Shown piece after piece: positions 35,881-45,844 of a DNA stretch of 64,000 nucleotides. A program made the translations under genes and the position numbers. Location: positions 15,629,001 through 15,693,000 of the forward strand of contig OY987272.1 in NCBI GenBank assembly GCA_963920665.1, written 5' to 3'. Origin of the DNA: Straminergon stramineum. Taxonomy: Eukaryota; Streptophyta; Bryopsida; Hypnales; Calliergonaceae. Under the pieces are notes generated by a model. That model saw only the letters and a program-made list of their open reading frames with translations. It did no database searches and was not told the DNA's origin. Numbering within the stretch: the first letter of the stretch is position 1; the number at the start of each line of letters is the position of its first letter.

Positions 35881-38800
35881 ATGGATGTGTCGCCTATCAA
35901 TCAAACACAGGAAGACACATTACTAGAGACTCCAGGGACTGATGACACCATGCAACCTGAAATCGGCATAGAGGAAGAAGGACAATTCATGGAGGAGGAC
36001 GTGGTTGATGAGGACGAGAAGGAGTTGTTAGAAGATGACCTACGCCGGCTGCAAAAGGTAGACTCAGTTTCAACACTCAATGCTCTGAGAATGAAGCCAG
36101 AGAAAACCTTTCGACTTTCAATATCACTTTGCAGACTTGTCGCTATGCCAATGGTACGTCCCATGCTCTTGTGTGACGTACAATTGTTGGAGCGGGAATT
36201 TGCTTGTGGCTACTGGGATGGGGCAGCCGTCTTCTATGTATCCACTATGAATGAAGCCAGCGAGAGTGCGGTATTCACGACACAAGAGATGGCTGACTGG
36301 GATCCTATCTGGAAGCAGAAGAACGACACCTTCGAGGAGTATGTGGATTCTGAGCCGGCGTTGAAGTTTCTCAAGAATATGAAGTTCTTTGTTTGCAATG
36401 GAAACCATCGATGCATGGCTTGGATGAACGTCATCTCAAGGATGTATTCCATGAACCTTGATTGGCATTATGCAGTGGACTGCATAATATTGGACACGAA
36501 AGGGAAGACAGAACTTGTCATGCAGGTTATGCACAACATCAACAAGTGAGTACATGCTTCACATTTGGATTTTGAAATGAATGTTTTTTTGGAAGGGGGT
36601 TGTATAGTCGTGTCATTTTTTGATGGAATTCTAAAGGCATGGTCCATTCAAAATCATGTAGGTCTACAGAGGATTCCCATGTGAAGACAAACTTGGTACA
36701 TGCCTTGTATCGGGTTCAAAAGTATGGCCTTTTCTTGATGGAGAAGTTCAATGAAATGTTGCGACCATCAGAGAGGAAGAGATGTGTCTCCCAACCACAA
36801 AGGAAGACTTGGTACTCCATGCCAGCAGAGGTGTTCACCTCATTTGTCTTCAGGGTGAGATTGGAGTTAGGAAACTATTCCACTTCATTTCTGTGGTCCT
36901 CTAAGTTATGGAATTACTTGTTTTATTCAGTTTTTCAAATGTATTTGGATTTTGGTAGCACGAAATTGCTTTGGCAGCAAATGCAGTCCTCAGAAGATAC
37001 CACAAGACCACACCAATTGATGAGAAGTCCGTGGAAGGGGCCACTCACGCCATGAGGGTAGGGGCAAAGGACAAAAACGTGAAGCTCTATGTCAAGATGA
37101 TAAAGTTGTTGACAGTGGCCAATCCTGCTCATGGGGCTAGATTTCTTCAAGAGGTGAGTACACAAATTTGGAAAATTATGTCGCGTTTGTTTTCTCTTGG
37201 AGTTGGGACTAGAGTTTAAACATATGAGAACATTACTTTTTGTTGGCACAGGTGGAGAGGCATTGGAGCTCCAACGAAGTGCCAGAAATGACCTTGGAGA
37301 AATTGTAGATGGTAGCCACTTGCAACACCACGGCCGACCACAAAGTGAAGTTCTTGAAATGGTGGAACTCCTCACTTCCATCTCGAGAAGCGAGGAAGTT
37401 CCCTCCCAAGCCTGTCTCTGAAACACACCTCGGACCTTTCTTAAACAAGTGTGTTTGGTATGCCGGGGTAAGTACACTTGTATCAAAAGTAAATGCATTT
37501 CATGGAATGATGTATATTGCCCAATACCCGGAATTGTAATTGATTAGGACTCTTTCATCTCCTTCATTTATACTATGTTAGTCACACTGAATGATTGGTC
37601 CAGATCGAAGATGCAACAGTAGAGTACTTCGAGGGGGTGGTCAAACAGGACAACATCAAAATAGACATGATTGTCTCGCAACAACTAGAGACATTATAGG
37701 AATACGTGGAGGGATGGAGGAAGATTTGGGACCAAGGTTTTGGACCATACTTCAAAGGGGCAAATTACTTCAAGAAAGGGGACTCCTTCATGAATCACGA
37801 GGGGTCTAACTTGACAATTAGAAGGGTTCTTTTCATGTATGATTGTAGTTCGTTACAATTGAAGGACATGACATGCCTTCCAATATTGTAAAAGATGGCT
37901 CCATGTTGATATTGTGGTCGTACTGGTTCTCTTCCAAGGTTTTCAAATGCTCTCATAATTTGTATAGTTGAAGGATCTTCAGATTGCATTACGGTGGATG
38001 ACGAAGTGCTTCCACTCTTCTGATTTGCATCTACATTTGTCCACTTGACCTTAATGATTGTAAGTTCTTGCACTATAGATACTTCAAGTACGAGCTAGAG
38101 GCAAAGGGTGCAATCGACCGGAAGGAATTGCCTCCATTCTTGTCCACATGGCTCAATCGAAGCTCCATCGACTGCATATTCACGCCAAGCCAGATGAGAA
38201 CATTCACCACGGCTCATCTCAGTGGAAGAGCGTGGTATTTGGACTATGCATTGGCATTCACTCATCCGTTCGAGGTGGAGCTCCGGGCATCTTTGGATGG
38301 CAAAGGTGCCATTGATTTGGACGTGGACGAGTTCTCAGGCATGACGGACATGTAGAGGAGGAAGGTCATTGCAAAGAGGGATGCAAATGACAGAAAGAAG
38401 GAGGTGCGGGTCCAAGTTCTTTTCACCGCCAAGGAAAAGAGGGAAGCGGAGCGATTGGCCAAGTTGGTGGAGAAAGAAAAGGAAAAGGAAAAAGAGAAGG
38501 AAGAGAAGGCCAAGGCCAAAGGCAAGAAGAAGGTCAAAGCGGACAACCAAAATCCAACATCTTCCACAGTGGATCAAGGCTCTGAGATGCAAGCCAAATC
38601 TCACAGCGGAATCAAGAGGAAGGCCACTCTATCACAACTCATAGAAGATGTCATTACTCATGTCACACATGCGATAGTTCTTAATGAAGATGATTTAACC
38701 AACTCTGAGGATTTAATCCTCAACATCTCCATTCAAGACCTTGTGGACGACGTGGAGTCCAAGAAACCGAAATGCTACAAAGAAGTCTTGGCCTTTCTGA

Positions 38801-40050
38801 AGAAGGTAATGTTCTTAGAGTTTAAATTAAAAGTGCATTTCCATGTTCGAATTATCGTGAATGTAGGATATGCTCATCATTTGTTTTTTGACCTTCTTCA
38901 TAATGGCAGTTGTCAGGGGGAAAGCCTCGCATGTTCTATGGTGTGCCAAACGCTAGGCCGGGGGTGGATGTCGTGTTTTTTGACTGCCTAGAAAACTTGC
39001 TTGTGCCGGGGCTATCTTCTCCGCCACGAGAGGTGTCGGAATGGAACGAAGATTTGGAAGATGAGGCCCTCCAATCTGCATTCAGTTTCGCCTTGAAGCA
39101 CCTGTAGGACCATGGATGCATCATACTGTTTCACTCATGGAGTGCCAAAGCAAAGTCCGACATCGTTGGATTGTGTGAGACGTATCAGATGGTCAAGAAA
39201 AAGGAGTGGATGGGCATGAACCGCATGCACTTGACCTCGGCTATAGACAATTCCAAAACGGTAAATTCCATTGGACCTTTGTAGCATTCACAACCACTTC
39301 AGAGGGCATTATGTTCCTTGCATTCCTCATGATTATATACCTCTTTCGGATGATTGCAGACGCAGAAATTTGGAATTACACTTGGAATCACGTAGAAATT
39401 TGTAGTGAAGGACTTAGGCGCGAAAGGGGAGTGCAATTTCTCATTCAGACGCATACCAACGATGAAGAAAGCTAGTGTAGACATTGCACGAGACGACATG
39501 TTGATGAACTACACCCATCCAGATGACATGGCAATGAACGGTGGAAAGCCATGGCGGGGTGCTCGGAAGAAAGACCCACGATTCTTCCAAATCCTATTGG
39601 AAGCTACGAGCGTCGAAGGCGATTTTGTGTTGGATTGTAGTGCATCCACAGGTTAGGGTTGAACTTTTTCATTTGTTGTATTCCAAGCCATTACTTATGG
39701 TCGAAGTTGTTGAAATAATTATTTTTTTCTCTTGCCTTCAGGTGCATCGATTACTACTTGCCGTGGAATAGGCCGCCACATTGTGGCTTTGGAGGAGAAC
39801 AAGGACATTTTCGATGCCATCCTCACCCCAATGAAAAATTCCACTCCGACCGTGGTGGTGACACAACCACAGACAATTGCTTTGGTTTCACAAGACCCAG
39901 ACGATATGCTCGTCATACCTCGAAAATTCACTTAGAAGGGAAAATTCAGTAAGTAAGTTGGCACTTTCTAAATTCTGTCTTCATTTGGTGATTTCCAAAT
40001 TATCACCCTCTTACATGGAATCATATTGGGTTGCAGTCATTGAGGATTGA
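35881..40050 (+). pseudogene. ParB-like domain plus DNA N4/N6-methyltransferase-like protein, broken by TAG stops
   Basis: Exons in matching phase are 35881-36545, 36662-36854, 36959-37153, 37252-37467, 37604 to about 37800, about 38079-38805, 38910-39260, 39360-39651, 39742-39948 and 40037-40050. After an acidic N-terminus, the first exon has a ParB/sulfiredoxin-like fold ending FFVCNGNHRCMAW (GNHR at 36400-36411) and YAVDCIILD. The middle has a long Lys/Glu coiled stretch (38430-38530). The C-terminal exons resemble a beta-class DNA methyltransferase: PGVDVVFFDCLENL where motif IV is expected, HGCIILFHSW, then FVLDCSASTGASITTC across a splice and GIGRHIVALEENKDIF (motif I and following). 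A classic DPPY/SPPY and FxGxG are not seen, so activity is doubtful. In-frame TAG codons lie at 37306, 37697, 38353, 39105, 39393 and 39933 (the last may be the natural end). Confidence 0.7.
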
Positions 40051-40298
40051 TGTCTGCACCAGCAAAGTTGAAGAAACAAAGTGTTCTCATCACTCCAGAG
40101 AAGCCTTTCGACCTTCCAATTTATGCTCAACAAATGGCTAAGGCCTTTGCGTATTTTGGTTGCTCTAAACCAAAACGCCGTAAAGACACTTACACTTTGA
40201 ATGTCTTACAATTTATAGATGGGTCTGCGTCTGAGGGTACAGAGTCTTCAAACTCATCCAAGACTTTTGATTCTGCGATCGAGTCTGCAAAGACCTAG
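40050..40298 (+). CDS. Small hypothetical protein at the transposon's right end
   Basis: An 82-aa frame from ATG 40050, MSAPAKLKKQSVLITPEKPF, with lysine-rich and serine-rich ends. It overlaps the last base of the stop of the preceding gene and ends about 350 bp before the transposon end. No domain is recognised. It may be an alternative last exon of the methyltransferase gene rather than a separate gene. Confidence 0.35.
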   Translation: MSAPAKLKKQSVLITPEKPFDLPIYAQQMAKAFAYFGCSKPKRRKDTYTLNVLQFIDGSASEGTESSNSSKTFDSAIESAKT

Positions 40299-40587
40299 AC
40301 TCACGAGATTGACATATTTCATGAGTCATGCTATTATGTATTGATTTCTATAATGATTGGATTTGTGTGTTTTATGGCTATATATTGCATGTTTGTTATT
40401 TTACTTTACATTTATCATTTGCAGGATTGGACCATATTGGACTAAATCTAGTTGTTTCTTCAAAAAGTGAACTAAAAGTTAAAAGTACGTTATATTTCAT
40501 AAAAATGACCCTTCTTTCAGAGAAATATAGGGTTTTCAAAATCCACAGTCATAGGTCCTTTCCAATTATTTTCTAGAAAAAAATTCC

Positions 40588-40646
40588 CGCTCCTACGCTC
40601 ACAAGCTCACAAGCTCGCCGCTCCAAGCTCGCATGCTAGCAACCCT
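40588..40646 (-). repeat. Right terminal inverted repeat of the transposon
   Basis: Read inward on the minus strand it begins AGGGTTGCTAGCATGCGAGC, then GTGAGC-type words. It is in exact register with the left end. Confidence 0.8.
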
Positions 40647-40658
40647 GCCTTCTCTATC
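40647..40658. repeat. Right target-site duplication of the 13.7-kb transposon
   Basis: GCCTTCTCTATC, identical to 26929-26940 and in the same orientation. Confidence 0.75.
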
Positions 40659-41956
40659 GGTGCACATGGAAGTGCTTTGCAGATTTTGGTGGAGATGAAG
40701 TCATTGATTACATCATACTAATCCAAGCATGGAAGGAGGCCCTTACTCTCTAAATTTGATGCACTATTGAGTTTTGCATCTATATTTTGTGAGCCTTCTA
40801 ATTTTGTTGTCTTTCATTTGCAAATCATGCCATGGTGCCTACTACAAAAATGTTTCTACAACTTTGGATGTAGAGGGTTGCAAAAGGGAATGATGAAATA
40901 AAACATGAAAGAACCCATGTAGTTATATTGTTAAGACCACAACATGTTAATGAAAAGTTGGTTGACAAGATCATGCGTAGTGAATTGTGGTAGAAACAAA
41001 ACTAACCAAAGGAAGAGAGGATTTTGTTACATGAAATGACAAGTTTGACTTAGAAAGTAGCAAATATATATTGGGACCATTCAATTTTGTAAGCTCACAA
41101 AAGAAAGTTTAAATAGCGGCCTAAGGTACCCCATGTGGTGGAGATGCAAGTATGGCATGCAATTTTTTGGATTGCAAGGCAACAAATGTACCTCCAAATC
41201 ATCTCATCTACCAAATTTTGGGTTAGGAGAGTTGAATAGAAAGTTCAATGGCACACTCTTACACAACCAATGTGTCACATGAATAGTTGATTGACCAACT
41301 ACAAGGGAAAAGTAGGAAAAAACTTACTAAACTAAATTTGTCATATCAATCCTCTATATGGTAGGATTGAAGGATTGACAACTTAAAGAATATTTAGAGG
41401 TACTTATAATCTACTTTGGTCATAAGTTAGATCTATCCAAGCATACAAAGGTGAAGATATTTTTGATTCTCGAAGAGCTATTGTCCATAAAGTGAACAAT
41501 TATAAATTTGCATAGATCCGTAATAAGTCAATTTGAATGGATCTTTTCAAAATTTTGACGAAAGGTATAGATTTAGGCCCTTTTTGTGTGGATAAAGATT
41601 CTCCTCAACCCAACATATGTTTGGATCAAAGTCATTATGTCTAAATATAAACCCTCATATAGGCAACTTTTGGCAACTTCTACTTTTGAATTAAGCAAGT
41701 ATGCAATGGCAAAAAAATTATAATTTAAATATTATGGAAAAACTTTGTATAGTTCAAATAAGTCATTTTGATTATTGCTCTCTTTTATTGGTTACAAATC
41801 TTTTACACTTGAAGTAGGATGCATGATATTAGGTACCATTATCCAATGAGAACTCTACAATAAGAAGGTTTCATATTTTTTTTCTCAGGGCTTCTACATC
41901 ATCACAAAGATGATTCATTTATTCAGTAGTTATTGATAAAGGCAAGGGGATTGGCA
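40659..41956. other. Gene-free AT-rich stretch
   Basis: No conserved frame is seen. Some parts read as protein for short runs (near 40950-41200) but are cut by many stops. Confidence 0.45.
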
Positions 41957-42180
41957 CATTAGAAGAGATTTAGCTACACTAGAAGACCACTTCAAGTTGA
42001 TTTCCAATAAATAATTAAAAATACTAAAAAATCATTAGTTTTTTTTTTAATTTGAAAAATGAAAAAAATACAAAAAGAAATTATTTAAAAAAGAAATTTT
42101 CATTATTATTTGATGTGGTTGTTGCATGGCCATGTCAACATGTTGTTGACGCTGAGTTCCCAAAGTTCAAGTACTTGTAG
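41957..42180 (-). mobile_element. Truncated MITE, same family as 26417-26711
   Basis: The end ACATTAGAAGAGATTTAGCT and the interior (on the minus strand GGGAACTCAGCG, CAACATGTTGACATGG, CAACCACATC) parallel the element at 26417-26711 in reverse orientation. The second inverted repeat is missing. Confidence 0.5.
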
Positions 42181-43189
42181 GAGCTCACAAGCTTCCAAAG
42201 TAGGGAAATTTATTCTAATGATTCATTGAGTGAGTTGGCCTTTGGTACCTTACAGAATTAAGGGAATCAAACCAATTTGAGCAACATCGACATTTAGAGA
42301 TTGATTGACTCTTTGCAAAGGGGGCACATAGGACCAAATAAAGTGTCACCTAGAAGGGCCTAAGCCATAGAGATTTTCTTTGCTTTATCATCATTAGCTT
42401 GTGATTGTACATTACAAACAATCTGAACCTTGTAGAAGGTCATTTTAGTTTCATTTTTGGCACCCCACTGGTGCAAATATAGAACAAAGAATTTTCTTAA
42501 GTTTTTAAATATGAAAAAAATTTCAAATCACCAATATGACGTGGCACTAATAGTGCCCTATTAGATTCCTAAAAAAAATTCTATTATAATTGCACCGTTG
42601 CCATGCAGACGTGTGGCTTTTTTTAGGGTTCAAAATTTTCCTAATGTTGGTATATATTTGTTGAAGGTAGTTGACACAAAGATCTTGAGTGCAAGGCCAT
42701 GAGATTTTGCATGCAATATGGTGGAGTACAAATTATTTGAGACATGCAGTTGGAGAGTCCTGCCATCAAGTATTGTATCAAAGGAAAGGTGGAGGAGTGT
42801 GATCTTATCATTCATGGAGTTGTAGCAATATTGCACAATGAGGGACAACATGGCTAGATAGTGAGGCATGTATTTACTAGGACCATCTATTTTCCCATCT
42901 TTTCTTTAATCTTCACTAAGTTCTAGAGTAGTGGATTTTATTTCACACTACTTGGCAATGGAAGAGGGGTATTTGTCTTTAGCAAGCAACCAATATTTGA
43001 GGGGCATGGACATTGACCTATCTTGATTTCAAGGTGCCACATTTACCATCTAAAATAACAATATTTGTGGTATTTCTCAAAGTGTGGGAGTTTTTATCAA
43101 TAGCTTGAAGTTTTCCAAACTAAAGTTAGAGCCACCACACTAAATAGGAGCACTAGAAGTTGCATGCCATTTACAAAAGGGGGAGGGGG
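42181..43189. other. Gene-free stretch ending in a G homopolymer
   Basis: AT-rich, without a conserved frame. A run of G near 43178-43197 marks the border to the next decayed gene. The hairpin-like segment at 42445-42615 (GGCACCCCAC, GACGTGGCAC, TAGTGCCCTA) could be another MITE. Confidence 0.4.
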
Positions 43190-43197
43190 GGGGGGGG

Positions 43198-44662
43198 TTG
43201 AGCCTATGCTTGAGAGACCAAGGAGTCAAAGCCAACTTGTTTAAGGGCAATATTGGAGTAATTAGTGAAGAGTTAAATGTAGAGGTAGAAGACGTGGAGG
43301 GCACTAAGTTAGAGAGCACTGAAGAGGAAATTTTATCTACTACTAGTGTGGATTGCAAAGTATCAAATTTTACATTCAAGTCCATTTGTGATTTTGGTAA
43401 TGTGGCTATACCATATGGGCACTCATCATGGGGTTTGTCAAATTTTTAGTGCTTTAGGCACCATTAAAGTAAATGATTTTTGCCAAAAGTTCACTATGTG
43501 GTGTGAGCTCCAAAAATCTTGCAATGGGAATTTCAACCCATATACGGTATGTCAGACTTTATTTGGATGCTTTGAAGGTGCACATTTCTCAAACTATAGC
43601 TCAAAGTTTGAATTGGCTTATTCCATCAAGATACTTATATGAAGAGATTATTATGTTCTAAATGAGGTGGACATAAAAGGCAACACTATGGTGAAAATCA
43701 CTACTACACCTCTCATAGTAGGTAAGGGTAAGAAGGAGGATATATCTTTCTATATAGATGGAGATGCCACATCCACTATGGTGACAATAGAGGGCAATCT
43801 CCCCCCATTCAATCCTATCACTTGATTCTTTTATTTGCTTTGTTGAGATTATTATGGCCAAAGGGCAAATAAGATGAAGGTGTTGAAGATATTTGTGTAG
43901 GACAATGATGAATATTTGTGACAAGATCATGCTAGACTATAGGGTTAATGTCTACAACACATAGTGTGACTAAACAATAAGTTGTTCAACATTGATATAG
44001 TATTTTTGGCAAGGAATTGAAGACTCTTGTTTGAAGACTTGAGGATGGAAGTCCTACCAAGACTATAGTTCGTATTCAAGACTTTTGAGAGAATTGAAAT
44101 TAATCTTTTAGAAGAAAAGACAATTATGGGATTCCTCAAGAAGGAAGGAAAGCAATTGGAGAAGACCAAGCTCGCTAAAGCAAGTGTATTACCTTACGCA
44201 AGTGATGTCAATATCACTTGTTTTCATTGTTAGAGCATTGGTCATTGACAAAGAAATTGCAAGAAATCTAAAACAGAACTATTTAAGATAGATGGGTTTT
44301 GTTCAGAGTGTGGAGTCAAGGGCCACATGGAGGCTACTTGCTAGATATTACATCCATGACCCAAGCCCAAAAGAGCCAAAGAAATCAAGGGCACTGACTC
44401 CAAGGATATCAAAAATACTTTGGTAGATGGCAAACAAAAGAAGTCGGCTATGCTTGTACAACCAACCATTGAGCTTTCATCCATTATTTTGGGAGTAGTA
44501 GGAGTGGACAACTCTCAAGGCATCTTCCAATTGGTGGAGCCTAAGGAGAGAGTATTTGTGCCTTGTTGTGGATTATTAGAAGGGGGGCAACCATTGATGT
44601 TGAGAGCTTCAACAATCAAGGGGGTGGAATTGACAAAGGACATAATGGAGACATATATGTAG
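43198..44662 (+). pseudogene. Decayed gag-like gene with two CCHC zinc knuckles
   Basis: One frame from about 43960 to 44662 reads as protein interrupted by isolated TAG/TGA codons. Residue runs include RMEVLPRL, FVFKTFERIEINLLEEKTI, two knuckles of C-x2-C-x4-H-x4-C spacing (44219-44260 and 44300-44341, the second CSECGVKGHMEATC) and a tail ending KGVELTKDIMETYM. Upstream frames from 43198 contain further fragments. Paired CCHC knuckles occur in retroelement gag and in LINE-associated plant ORF1 (DUF4283-type) proteins; which one cannot be settled here. At least four stops fall at positions where CAG or CGA would fit. Confidence 0.6.
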
Positions 44663-45204
44663 ACCATTAACACTTCTATAGGAGGGATGGAACAAACAAA
44701 TAGTTCACAAAGTATAATCTCACTCTATGCATGCATCACAATGATGTTTAAGATGTTAAAAGAGATGTGCAAGTGTTTTATCTCCACCCCTAAGATAAGA
44801 TAAGTACAACCAGGGTTTTGATTTTTTGTTGTAAATTCCTACAGTAGGTATCTCAGTGTGGTCCATTGTGCCTTACAATAAATGGATGAATGTTTAATAA
44901 GTAATGACAAAAAGAAAAGACTCAAACTTCAAAACATAGCAAACTCAATTATCTTGGTCTAATTAAGCCAAACACTCTAGTCTCTTGAAATAAAATGCCT
45001 AAAATCAAAATTTAGCTATCAGAAATCATTGAGAATAGTCTACCATTCCCCAAATGGTATAAATCATTCCATTTATAGGTTCATAGTAAAAGTTATGTCC
45101 AAATACAATTTAGCCTTAGAAGGGGATTTTTAAACTTCATGCATATAATTCTACTGATTTTTGGACCTAAGTTGACTTTTGATTTTGGGTATGATTTTAG
45201 GTTT
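44663..45204. other. Gene-free AT-rich stretch
   Basis: No frame or repeat of note. Confidence 0.45.
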
Positions 45205-45844
45205 AAGGGTGGATGCATGGTTTGGTGTCTCCATAATCATGTCACAAGGTTGATTTCAAGGAGGAGTATGCATTTCAAAGTAAATATCACATAAAGTATT
45301 ATAGTTCATTACGCTATTTTTGGGTAAAAAACATAAGAACTTGATTAAGAAGACATGTGCATATTTTTTTGGACAACCGATGTCTATCAACATTGATTTA
45401 TTGACTCTCAAAGATAAATATATAGACTATGACAATAGTTAGGTTTAATATATATGGACTTTTTTTAATACATAAATACAAAGAAATGGGGTATAGTGAC
45501 TAATGTAGGAGTAAATGAAAACATTTTTTTATCTGAAAATGAATTTTTTGGTGCCAATATCATTGTATTTTTTATGGTTATGGAATTTGGTAGAGTGAAA
45601 ATTAGGTCCAATCTTATGAAATCAATTTCTTATGGAATAAAAATTTATTTTCTATATTTTTTCTTTCATTTGCATAATATATTTGAAGTTTTAAGTGGGC
45701 ATATTTTTCGGTCAACCACTTATGAAGTCTATCTTTAGATATGTATATATGAAATTATGATGGCTCTTTTTAGATGACTTTCCTTTGTTAATTAGTAAAT
45801 CAATTATGGACAATAGTGAGACACCAAACCATGCATCCACCCTT
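45205..45844. repeat. 640-bp fold-back segment with 27-bp perfect inverted repeats
   Basis: Positions 45205-45231 (starting AAGGGTGGATGCATGG) and 45818-45844 are exact reverse complements over 27 bases. The AT-rich interior has no convincing protein. It may be a fold-back element or the ends of an unknown MITE. Confidence 0.85.

Larger units (their letters stand above)
26941..40646. mobile_element. 13.7-kb Mutator-like transposon with transposase and ParB-methyltransferase genes
   Basis: The left end reads AATGACGCTAGTATGCGAGC and the right end, read inward on the minus strand, AGGGTTGCTAGCATGCGAGC. The two align base for base from the first position and stay alike for about 60 bp, rich in GTGAGC-type words. 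A 12-bp direct repeat flanks them. Inside are a SWIM-type transposase (-, 28259-32324), an acidic protein gene (+, 34375-35658), a ParB/methyltransferase gene (+, 35881-40050) and a small ORF (+, 40050-40298). Target duplications of about 9-11 bp and a SWIM finger are marks of Mutator-like elements. The divergent gene order and methyltransferase cargo are not those of classical MuDR. All large genes carry stop codons, so this copy is non-autonomous now. Confidence 0.8.

Noticed and set aside
36986..39935. Reassigned or suppressed TAG codon in the transposon gene
   Set aside because: TAG-only stops are also expected from CAG deamination, and the host genes here end normally at TGA, TAA or TAG. 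It is kept only as a test within a finding.
43140..43385. Minus-strand serine/threonine-rich frame
   Set aside because: Low complexity, and opposite to the better-supported gag-like remnant.
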